DNA from: Coprococcus eutactus | Lineage (GTDB): Bacteria > Bacillota > Clostridia > Lachnospirales > Lachnospiraceae | Direction of reading: 5' to 3' | Assembly: GCF_025149915.1 (NCBI RefSeq) | Contig: NZ_CP102278.1 | Span: 1,410,001 to 1,474,000, forward strand | Length of the DNA: 64,000 bases | Shown: piece by piece, positions 55,659-62,997 of the stretch | Layout: every line of letters starts with the position of its first letter | How positions within the stretch are numbered: position 1 is the first letter of the stretch | Notes under the pieces: generated by a model | What the model saw: only the letters and a program-made list of their open reading frames with translations | Database searches by the model: none | What the model was told of the DNA's origin: nothing | Position numbers and translations under genes: made by a program

Positions 55659-58148
55659 ATGTCAGTAAAGATTGCACTTGCAGGAAATCCTAACTGCGGT
55701 AAAACAACGTTATTCAATGCTTTAACTGGCGCAAACCAGTATGTAGGTAACTGGCCTGGCGTTACAGTTGAAAAGAAAGAAGGTAAGCTTAAGGGTAATA
55801 AGGATGTTATCATAACTGATCTTCCTGGTATCTATTCACTTTCTCCATACACTCTTGAGGAAGTTGTTGCCAGAAATTATCTTATTCAGGAATATCCTGA
55901 TGCCATCATCAACATAATTGATGGTACTAACATAGAGAGAAACCTTTATCTCTCAACACAGCTCATTGAGCTGGGTATCCCCGTTGTCATGGCTGTCAAC
56001 ATGATGGATCTTGTAAAGAAGAACGGTGATTCCATCAACATCAAGAACCTGAAGGAAGCTCTTGGATGTGAGGTTGTTGAGATCTCAGCTCTCAAGGGTA
56101 CAGGTATTGATGAGGTTAAGGAGAAGGCTATCGCTGCAGCAAAGTCAAAGGCAGCAAATGCAAGAGTTCACAGCTTTGATGAGGCTGTTGAAGCTGCAAT
56201 CGAGAGTGTAAGCGCAAAGCTTGACATGGAGGAGAATAGAAAGAGATTCTTCGCAATCAAGCTTATTGAGAAGGACAGCAAGATCATAGAGCAGATGAAG
56301 AATGCTCCAGACTGCTCAGCAGAGATCAAGAAGCTTGAGGATGACTTCGATGATGACACAGAGAGTATCATCACAAGCGAGAGATATTCATATATTTCAT
56401 CAATCATTGACAAGTGTGTAAAGAAGGCTGCTAAGGGACAGAAGCTTACAGTATCAGATAAGATCGACCGTGTTGTAACAAACCGTATCCTTGCACTTCC
56501 TATATTTGTACTCATCATGTGGCTCGTATATTATATAGCAATGTCAACAGTAGGTGCATGGTGCACAGACTGGACAAATGATAACCTGTTCGGCGATGGT
56601 TTCCATCTCTTTGGAATAGGAAGCTCAGCTTATGAGGATGCATCAGGTGACTATGATGCAGCAACAACAGCCCTCGATGCATACGGCGTACTCGTAACAG
56701 ATGACGAGGATGCAGTTGATGTGGATGCCACAAAGGCGGCCATCGAGGCAAACACAAACACAGAGGCAAGTGTTAAGTATGAGATGGAAGATGAGGAGAC
56801 ACTTGATACATACGATATCGATGTTTACTACTCAGAGGTTCCTGCAAATGCTAATGAAGAGACAACAAATGCAATGTCATATCTTGATGCAGTTGATTAC
56901 TTCAACGAGACACAGATGGCAGAGATCGATCCTGCTGATTACGGCGTATTTGTTCCTTCAATCCCTGATCTTATCTCTACAGGACTTGACAAGATCGGAT
57001 GTGCAGACTGGTTACACGGACTTATCATCGATGGTATTGTAGCCGGTGTTGGTGCGGTACTTGGTTTCGTACCTCAGATGCTCGTACTGTTCATATTACT
57101 TGCAATCCTTGAGTACTGTGGATATATGGCACGTATCGCCTTCATCATGGACCGTATCTTCAGAAAGTTCGGTCTCTCAGGAAAGTCATTCATACCTATC
57201 CTTGTAGGTACAGGTTGTGGTGTGCCAGGTATCATGGCTTCACGTACGATTGAGAATGAGAAAGACCGTCGTATGACAGTCATGACAACAACATTTATAC
57301 CATGTGGTGCTAAGGTTCCATTTATTGCCATGATCGCCGGTGCTATATTTGGTGGTTCATCAATAGTTGCAACAAGTGCTTACTTTATTGGTATTGCAGC
57401 AATTATATGTTCTGGTATAATACTTAAAAAGACAAAGATGTTCGCCGGAGATCCATCACCATTCGTTATGGAGCTTCCACCTTATCATATCCCAACAGTA
57501 GGTTCTGTACTCAGAAGCATGTGGGAGCGTGGCTGGTCATTCATCAAGAAGGCTGGTACGATAATCACACTTTCAACAATCGCTGTATGGTTCACAACAT
57601 ACTTTGGATTTGTTGATGGTTCATTCCAGATGCTTGATGAGAGTCAGATTGATTACAGTATCCTTGCAAAGATCGGTAATGCGATAGCATGGATCTTCGT
57701 TCCACAGGGCTGGGGCAACTGGCAGGCAACTGTAGCATCTATCACAGGTCTTGTTGCCAAGGAGAACATCGTTGGTACAATGGGTATCCTCTACGGCGGT
57801 GGAGACGGTACAGTTTACCAGGCACTTGCAGGTGCATTCACAACAGCAAGCGGATTCTCATTCCTTGTATTTAACCTTCTCTGCGCACCATGTTTCGCAG
57901 CTATGGGTGCTATCAAGAGAGAGATGAACAGTGCTAAGTGGTTCTGGTTTGCAATCGGATATCAGTGTGGATTTGCTTATCTTGTAGCACTTGTTGTATA
58001 CAGAATCGCCGGTCTCTTCACAGGAGCTTGTTCATTCGGTATATGGTCAGTAGTAGCAATTGCACTTGTTGTTCTGTTCTTCTTCATGCTGCTGCGTCCG
58101 GATCCAAACAAGAAGGTAAAGACAAGCAAGGAGTTCCTCAACGCTTAA
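55659..58148 (+). CDS. feoB: Ferrous iron transporter FeoB
   Basis: 829 aa. N-terminal G domain: 'AGNPNCGKTTLFN' (G1), 'DLPGIYSL' (G3), 'NMMD' (G4); a GDI-like helical region (~170-270); then a polytopic core with gate motifs ('GTGCGVPGIMASRTI' and 'IPCGAKVPFIAMIAGA', both with conserved Cys) imports Fe2+. An Asp/Glu/Thr/Ala-rich insert of ~100 residues (~325-425) lies between the first membrane helix and the core, where typical FeoB has a short loop. AGAGGG before ATG 55659. Iron-responsive through DtxR is likely. Confidence 0.96.
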   Translation: MSVKIALAGNPNCGKTTLFNALTGANQYVGNWPGVTVEKKEGKLKGNKDVIITDLPGIYSLSPYTLEEVVARNYLIQEYPDAIINIIDGTNIERNLYLSTQLIELGIPVVMAVNMMDLVKKNGDSINIKNLKEALGCEVVEISALKGTGIDEVKEKAIAAAKSKAANARVHSFDEAVEAAIESVSAKLDMEENRKRFFAIKLIEKDSKIIEQMKNAPDCSAEIKKLEDDFDDDTESIITSERYSYISSIIDKCVKKAAKGQKLTVSDKIDRVVTNRILALPIFVLIMWLVYYIAMSTVGAWCTDWTNDNLFGDGFHLFGIGSSAYEDASGDYDAATTALDAYGVLVTDDEDAVDVDATKAAIEANTNTEASVKYEMEDEETLDTYDIDVYYSEVPANANEETTNAMSYLDAVDYFNETQMAEIDPADYGVFVPSIPDLISTGLDKIGCADWLHGLIIDGIVAGVGAVLGFVPQMLVLFILLAILEYCGYMARIAFIMDRIFRKFGLSGKSFIPILVGTGCGVPGIMASRTIENEKDRRMTVMTTTFIPCGAKVPFIAMIAGAIFGGSSIVATSAYFIGIAAIICSGIILKKTKMFAGDPSPFVMELPPYHIPTVGSVLRSMWERGWSFIKKAGTIITLSTIAVWFTTYFGFVDGSFQMLDESQIDYSILAKIGNAIAWIFVPQGWGNWQATVASITGLVAKENIVGTMGILYGGGDGTVYQALAGAFTTASGFSFLVFNLLCAPCFAAMGAIKREMNSAKWFWFAIGYQCGFAYLVALVVYRIAGLFTGACSFGIWSVVAIALVVLFFFMLLRPDPNKKVKTSKEFLNA

Positions 58149-58149
58149 C

Positions 58150-58291
58150 TTTTCATAAGGAGGGACCCGCGTAAGAGGGAAGAATTCTTCAGAGGAAGCG
58201 CGCTGATGTGCGCGTATGTCATCAAGCTTCGTTTGACGACATATTATTAAGCACGCAGACGCCGCGAGTAAGCGCATTTAAATGCGTCTCC
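58150..58291 (+). ncRNA. Structured leader element, copy 2, between feoB and the small Cys-rich gene
   Basis: Same element as at 55490, with equal internal spacings. Relative to copy 1 it has compensatory changes: outer pair of the third helix A-T to G-C (58198/58213), and an apical pair T-A to C-G (58265/58274). Ends ~28 bases before the next ATG. Confidence 0.6.
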
Positions 58292-58319
58292 TCTATATAA
58301 AATAAAGGAGTGGTGACTT

Positions 58320-58475
58320 ATGTCAGAGTATCTTGGTACAATCATTGTGGCAGCCATAATCGTTCTGATGGTGTTCTTCATTGTCAGAGGTATGGTTAAG
58401 GATAGAAAAAAGGGCAAACACATATGTGGTGGCGACTGCTCGAGCTGTCATGGCGGATGTAGTCACAAGCTCTAA
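58320..58475 (+). CDS. FeoB-associated Cys-rich membrane protein
   Basis: 51 aa, ATG 58320 to TAA 58473-58475, after AAAGGAG. One membrane helix (~6-24), a basic stop-transfer stretch ('KDRKKGK'), then 'HICGGDCSSCHGGCSHKL' with four Cys and three His: a small metal-binding tail. Proteins of this type regularly follow feoB (FeoB-associated Cys-rich membrane protein family). Probably receives or senses iron at the inner face. Confidence 0.88.
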   Translation: MSEYLGTIIVAAIIVLMVFFIVRGMVKDRKKGKHICGGDCSSCHGGCSHKL

Positions 58476-58500
58476 AAAATAATAGTTGTAGTATAAAATG

Positions 58501-58538
58501 AATGTGCGTCGTAAAAATTTTACGGCGCACATTTTTTT
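58501..58538 (+). terminator. Intrinsic terminator ending the feo operon
   Basis: AATGTGCG-T-CGTAAAA folds back on TTTTACG-G-CGCACATT with only a GU pair, then T7. Confidence 0.92.
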
Positions 58539-58571
58539 GCCCTGGCTTCTTTTTGTTTGCTTTGTTAAATA

Positions 58572-58901
58572 CTAGAATGTTGTTTGTAGAAATTCTGCAT
58601 AAGGTTTATAGATCCTATAATACTCATCGCCTTTAGTTTGACCAAACTCTTCGATGTATAGTTTGTATACATTTTGTAAATTTGCCTTTATCGGATATAA
58701 ACTCTTATAAAAAGCATCGTTTAATATTATTCCTGAATTATGGAATATTGATGGTGCTTTGCGACATTTATTATATCCGCGGTTAGACCAAAAATGAACT
58801 ACACTATCAAATCCTTTGTCCTTTGAAACAATTATGAGATTATCTTCTGGATTTTTGATTGTATATGAACCAAGACAGGATGGAGGAAATTTTGTACAGA
58901 T
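58572..58901 (-). pseudogene. Remnant of a PIN-like-domain protein (5' part missing)
   Basis: On the minus strand a frame stays open for 109 codons and ends at TAG (58572-58574) but contains no ATG; a TGA precedes it. The translation includes 'EDNLIIVSKDKGFDSVVHFW' followed by 'NRGY', the end of a PIN/NYN-like nuclease fold with its conserved Asp, then ~70 residues to a C-terminus. The first half with the other catalytic acids is gone. Flanked by the feo terminator and the ZTP riboswitch promoter. Confidence 0.6.
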
Positions 58902-58929
58902 TCATCAATTTAGAAGTTGTATATTGTAC

Positions 58930-58958
58930 TTGAAATAACAAAAGATTTACTATATTAT
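58930..58958 (+). promoter_or_regulatory. Promoter of the ZTP-riboswitch transcript
   Basis: TTGAAA (58930-58935), 17-base spacer, TATTAT (58953-58958); start near 58965, directly before the aptamer. Confidence 0.65.
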
Positions 58959-58969
58959 AAAAATATGTT

Positions 58970-59108
58970 GGTACACGACTGGCGGAGACGGCCGAAAGGC
59001 TGGTAGGAATTACCTACAGGGAGTGTACTGTTAAGACAAGCCGACCGCCTGGGCAAGCAAATATATCAAGACATGTATTTGTGTGCGCAGGTGGCCGGTT
59101 TTCTTTAT
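58970..59108 (+). ncRNA. ZTP (pfl) riboswitch with overlapping terminator
   Basis: The aptamer has the two conserved blocks ACTGGCGGA (58978-58986) and GCCGACCGCCTGGGCA (59040-59055), with CAGGGAG between. ZTP/ZMP rises when 10-formyl-THF is short. CCGACCGCCTGGGC (59041-59054), part of the aptamer, can instead pair with GCGCAGGTGGCCGG (59085-59098), followed by TTTTCTTT: a terminator exclusive with the bound fold, so ligand should turn expression on. Confidence 0.9.
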
Positions 59109-59154
59109 GGCATCAGCTCACAGGTACGAGAAAACACATGGAGGTACAACAGAA

Positions 59155-59868
59155 ATGGAAATGTTATCACTTGAGAAGGAACTTAGCGAAAATGCATATC
59201 CGGGACGTGGAATCGTGATCGGCGTGTCAGAGGATGGTAAGAAGGCAGTTACAGCTTACTTCATCATGGGAAGAAGCTCAAACAGCCGTAACAGAGTATT
59301 TGTGACAGAGGGTGAGGGCATCAGAACAGAGGCATTTGATCCTTCAAAGCTTGAGGATCCAAGCCTTATCATCTATGCACCTGTAAGAGTTCTTGGCAAC
59401 AAGACTATCGTTACAAATGGCGATCAGACAGACACTATATATGACGGACTTGACGATGAACTCACATTTGAGCAGTCGCTTAGAAGCAGACAGTTTGAGC
59501 CGGATGGCCCTAACTACACACCTAGAATCTCTGGCGTTATGCACATAAAGAAGGGCGTGTTCGACTATTCAATGTCCATACTTAAGAGCAACAATGGCAA
59601 CCCTGCAGCAAATAACAGATACACATTCTCATACGAGAACCCTGTAGCTGGTGAGGGACATTTCATTCACACATATATGCACGATGGCAATCCGCTCCCA
59701 AGCTTTGAGGGTGAGCCAAAGTGGGTTAAGATATCCGGTGATATCGATGAGTTCACAGACAAGGTATGGAACAGCCTCAATGATGACAACAAGGTGTCAC
59801 TGTTCGTCAGATATATTGACATCGCAACAGGTGAGTATGAGACAAAGATCGTGAATAAGAATAAGTAA
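59155..59868 (+). CDS. purO: IMP cyclohydrolase (PurO-like)
   Basis: 237 aa. Closes the ring of FAICAR to IMP, last step of purine synthesis. The fold is the PurO-like IMP cyclohydrolase family, not the PurH N-terminal domain: 'PGRGIVIGVSEDGKKAVTAY' near the start, 'YTPRISGVMH' in the middle and 'NPVAGEGHFIHTYMHDGNP' later. Start ATG 59155 after GGAGG, downstream of the riboswitch terminator; the ORF from 59083 runs through the terminator and is rejected. ZTP riboswitch upstream and AICAR formyltransferase downstream support the role. Confidence 0.88.
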   Translation: MEMLSLEKELSENAYPGRGIVIGVSEDGKKAVTAYFIMGRSSNSRNRVFVTEGEGIRTEAFDPSKLEDPSLIIYAPVRVLGNKTIVTNGDQTDTIYDGLDDELTFEQSLRSRQFEPDGPNYTPRISGVMHIKKGVFDYSMSILKSNNGNPAANNRYTFSYENPVAGEGHFIHTYMHDGNPLPSFEGEPKWVKISGDIDEFTDKVWNSLNDDNKVSLFVRYIDIATGEYETKIVNKNK

Positions 59869-59894
59869 TTAAAGAATAAAGGAGATATTTGATC

Positions 59895-61073
59895 ATGAAC
59901 GAGATTCAGTTAAAGTATGGTTGTAACCCAAATCAGAAGCCTTCAAGAATATATATGGAGGATGGCAGTGATCTTCCTGTCAAGGTTTTAAATGGCAAGC
60001 CAGGATACATCAACTTCCTTGATGCATTCAACGGATGGCAGCTTGTAAAGGAACTCAAGGCGGCAACAGGGCTTCCAGCAGCAACATCATTCAAGCATGT
60101 TTCACCAGCAGGTGCTGCAGTTGGACTTCCACTTAACGATACACTTGCAAAGATCTACTGGGTAGATGACCTCGGAGAGCTCTCACCACTTGCATGTGCA
60201 TACGCAAGGGCAAGAGGCGCTGACAGAATGTCATCATTCGGTGATTTCATTGCACTCTCAGATGTATGTGACGCAGACACAGCACGTCTTATCAAGAGAG
60301 AGGTATCAGATGGTGTTATCGCTCCTGGATACACAGATGAGGCTATGGAGCTTCTCCTTGCAAAGAAGAAGGGAAATTACAACATCATCCAGATAGATGA
60401 GAACTATGTTCCTGCTGAGATAGAGAGAAAGCAGGTATATGGTGTTACATTTGAGCAGGGAAGAAATGAGCTCAAGATAGACAAGAATCTCCTGTCAAAC
60501 TTTGTTACAGCAAACAAGGAGCTTCCAGAGCAGGCTGAGATTGACATGAAGATCGCGCTCATCACACTCAAGTATACACAGTCAAATTCTGTATGCTATG
60601 TAAAGGGTGGACAGGCTATAGGTATCGGAGCAGGACAGCAGTCAAGAATCCACTGTACAAGACTTGCCGGACAGAAGGCAGACAACTGGTTCCTCCGTCA
60701 GTCACCACAGGTTATGGGACTTCAGTTCGTTGATGGACTTGGAAGAGCAGACAGAGACAATGCCATCGACGTATACATGGGAGATGAGTACGAGGATGTC
60801 CTTAAGGAAGGCGAGTGGCAGAAGAGATTCAAGGTTAAACCAGAGGTGTTCACAGCAGAGCAGAAGAAGGCATGGCTGGCGCAGAATACAGATGTTGTCC
60901 TTGGATCAGATGCATTCTTCCCATTCTCAGACAATATAGAGAGAGCTCACAAGAGTGGTGTCAAGTACATTGCACAGCCGGGCGGATCAGTTCGTGACGA
61001 TCTTGTTATCGAGTGTGCCGACAAGTATGATATGGTCATGGTATTTACAGGAATCAGATTGTTCCATCACTAA
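59895..61073 (+). CDS. purH: AICAR (phosphoribosylaminoimidazolecarboxamide) formyltransferase
   Basis: 392 aa. Uses 10-formyl-THF to formylate AICAR to FAICAR. 'SFKHVSPAGAAVG' (the KH catalytic pair, ~66) and 'CYVKGGQAIGIGAGQQSRIH' (~238), 'SDAFFPFSDNIERAHKSGVK' and 'QPGGSVRD' near the end match the AICARFT domain of PurH. The cyclohydrolase domain is absent; it is the separate gene upstream. ATG 59895 after GGAGATATTT. Transcribed with it and ended by a terminator at 61123. Confidence 0.93.
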   Translation: MNEIQLKYGCNPNQKPSRIYMEDGSDLPVKVLNGKPGYINFLDAFNGWQLVKELKAATGLPAATSFKHVSPAGAAVGLPLNDTLAKIYWVDDLGELSPLACAYARARGADRMSSFGDFIALSDVCDADTARLIKREVSDGVIAPGYTDEAMELLLAKKKGNYNIIQIDENYVPAEIERKQVYGVTFEQGRNELKIDKNLLSNFVTANKELPEQAEIDMKIALITLKYTQSNSVCYVKGGQAIGIGAGQQSRIHCTRLAGQKADNWFLRQSPQVMGLQFVDGLGRADRDNAIDVYMGDEYEDVLKEGEWQKRFKVKPEVFTAEQKKAWLAQNTDVVLGSDAFFPFSDNIERAHKSGVKYIAQPGGSVRDDLVIECADKYDMVMVFTGIRLFHH

Positions 61074-61122
61074 TATATCAGGGCAAGGTGAGAGTGACAG
61101 ATTTTGTTTTTAAAATAAAATT

Positions 61123-61165
61123 AAAGCGGTTTTGCTGGTGAAAATCAGTAAAGCCGCTTTTTTAC
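61123..61165 (+). terminator. Intrinsic terminator after the purine genes
   Basis: AAAGCGG-T-TTTGCTG pairs with CAGTAAA-G-CCGCTTT (wobbles only), then TTTTT. Confidence 0.85.
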
Positions 61166-61265
61166 TTTATCTTATCGTTTGATTGTGATAATATAAAATG
61201 ATGTATAAGAAGAGATATCTATAAATAAAACACACTTCACAGAGAACATAAAAAGGAGATTACAT

Positions 61266-62087
61266 ATGTCGAAACGTAAACGCAGCATATTCAAGAAACG
61301 AAAGAGAATCAATTACCCACTGATCTTAGGAGTGGTTTTACTTTCGTGCATGGCAGTTCTGCTCATTGCATATGCCATATCTGCCATCATTTCACAGAAG
61401 GATGAATATTATGATAAGGGTGTCACATATTATGAGAGCGGCTCGTATCAGGAGGCGATAACATCATTCAAGGATGCACTGAATGAGAATCAGCTGTTTT
61501 CTGAAAAGAAGGATCAGAATATAAAACTTTATATGGCAGACGCATACTTAAAGAGTGCACAGTATGCTGAGGCTGCTGCCACATATAAGGAACTTACCGA
61601 TTCATCATTCTCAGGATCAAATGTGAACGATCTGAAGGATCTTGCCAGTGCGCTTGATGATTTTTCAAATGGTAATTACGGAGGAGCTCTGGATGTGCTT
61701 TTGAAGGAGGCTGATACCTATCCGGAACTTTATATGTATATAGGAACATGTTATGCGGTTACCGATGATTCTGAGAATATGTTTGCAAGCTATGAGAAGT
61801 ATGTTCAGACATTTGGATTTAACTCATATGTATACGCCATGTATGGCTCATATTATCTGAGCAATGGGGATATGGAGTCGGCACTTGCATATATTAAGAA
61901 TGGACTTGAATGTGACGATACAGTATACAGAAAAGAACTCATGTTACTTCAGGTTGCATATTATGAGAAAAATTCTGATTTTGATCAGGCCTACGAGCTT
62001 GCTTCACAGCTGGTGGAGACATATCCTGATTATGAGGATGGACAGAATGAATATGAATTCCTGAGCACAAGAGTATCTGAGCAGTAA
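61266..62087 (+). CDS. Membrane-anchored tetratricopeptide-repeat protein
   Basis: 273 aa. Very basic N-terminus ('KRKRSIFKKRKRI'), one membrane helix (~18-42), then an extracytoplasmic TPR array: 'YYDKGVTYYESGSYQEAITSF', 'AYLKSAQYAEAAATYKEL' and 'MYGSYYLSNGDMESALAYI' are recognisable repeats among about five. Likely a scaffold in the envelope; partner unknown. AAAAGGAGAT before ATG 61266. Confidence 0.8.
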   Translation: MSKRKRSIFKKRKRINYPLILGVVLLSCMAVLLIAYAISAIISQKDEYYDKGVTYYESGSYQEAITSFKDALNENQLFSEKKDQNIKLYMADAYLKSAQYAEAAATYKELTDSSFSGSNVNDLKDLASALDDFSNGNYGGALDVLLKEADTYPELYMYIGTCYAVTDDSENMFASYEKYVQTFGFNSYVYAMYGSYYLSNGDMESALAYIKNGLECDDTVYRKELMLLQVAYYEKNSDFDQAYELASQLVETYPDYEDGQNEYEFLSTRVSEQ

Positions 62088-62149
62088 TATGAATTGTGTC
62101 ATATGTCATCAGACATGGCAGGATGACTTATTGATTTGGGAGGAATTAT

Positions 62150-62953
62150 ATGGAGATTCAGCTTTGGAAGGAGATTTTGTCTCCCTATGAGCAGGCGGTT
62201 GATGAACTTCTAGTGAAGTTTAATCATATAATCATGCAGTATAAGAGCATGGGAATGTATTCACCTATAGAGAGTGTGACGGGAAGAGTGAAGACCGTTT
62301 CAAGTATCATAGATAAACTGCAGAAGAAGCATATTCAGATGGATCATATTGTTGAGGAGATGGATGATATTGCTGGTATAAGGATAATGTGCCAGTTCAC
62401 CGAGGATATAGGAAAAGTGGTAGATATCATACGGGGCAGGCAGGATATGCGCATAAGAGAGGAAAAAGACTATATAACAAATGCCAAGGCGAGTGGATAT
62501 CAGAGCTATCATATAATTCTAGACTACGATGTGTATACGGCTGCAGGGCGCACCACGATACAGGCTGAGATACAGATCAGAACGATGGCGATGAATTTTT
62601 GGGCTACAATTGAGCATTCACTTCAGTATAAATACCGCAAGGGAATTCCGGAGGACATTAGGGTGAAACTCAGAAATGCTGCGGATGCCACCGTGGCGCT
62701 GGACAGAGAGATGTCATATGTCCGTGGGGAGATAATGGATGCCCAGAATTCGTTCAATATAAAGGCAAATATTGTATCTGAGATAATAGTCAATATACAG
62801 AATCTTTATAAAGTTGGTAATCCGCGTGAGATTCAAAAGATTCAGGATGAATTCTATTCCATATATCAGAAGGATGACATGGAGCTGCTGGAGAATTTTG
62901 CAAAGCAGCTAGACCTGATTGCGGAGGGATTCAAGGCTCAGAGTATCAACTAG
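62150..62953 (+). CDS. relQ: Small alarmone synthetase, RelQ/YjbM type
   Basis: 267 aa. GTP pyrophosphokinase that makes (p)ppGpp. Synthetase motifs: 'VTGRVKTVSSIIDKL' (~44), 'EEMDDIAGIRIMCQF' (~69), 'YITNAKASGYQSYHIIL' (~105) and 'QAEIQIRTMAMNFWATIEHS' (~140, with the catalytic Glu-Gln-Arg). No HD hydrolase domain and no regulatory TGS/ACT domains, so it is synthesis-only. C-terminal coiled region fits tetramer formation. GGGAGGAA before ATG 62150. Confidence 0.93.
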   Translation: MEIQLWKEILSPYEQAVDELLVKFNHIIMQYKSMGMYSPIESVTGRVKTVSSIIDKLQKKHIQMDHIVEEMDDIAGIRIMCQFTEDIGKVVDIIRGRQDMRIREEKDYITNAKASGYQSYHIILDYDVYTAAGRTTIQAEIQIRTMAMNFWATIEHSLQYKYRKGIPEDIRVKLRNAADATVALDREMSYVRGEIMDAQNSFNIKANIVSEIIVNIQNLYKVGNPREIQKIQDEFYSIYQKDDMELLENFAKQLDLIAEGFKAQSIN

Positions 62954-62997
62954 ACATAGATAAGACAGCAAACATAAAAGGGAGTTGGAAGTTTTAT

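Noticed and set aside
55420..55677. Minus-strand ORF that matches, in translation, the minus-strand ORF at 58047-58277
   Set aside because: The similarity comes from the duplicated structured element itself; neither has a ribosome site and the rest of each ORF is unrelated. RNA structure explains it better.
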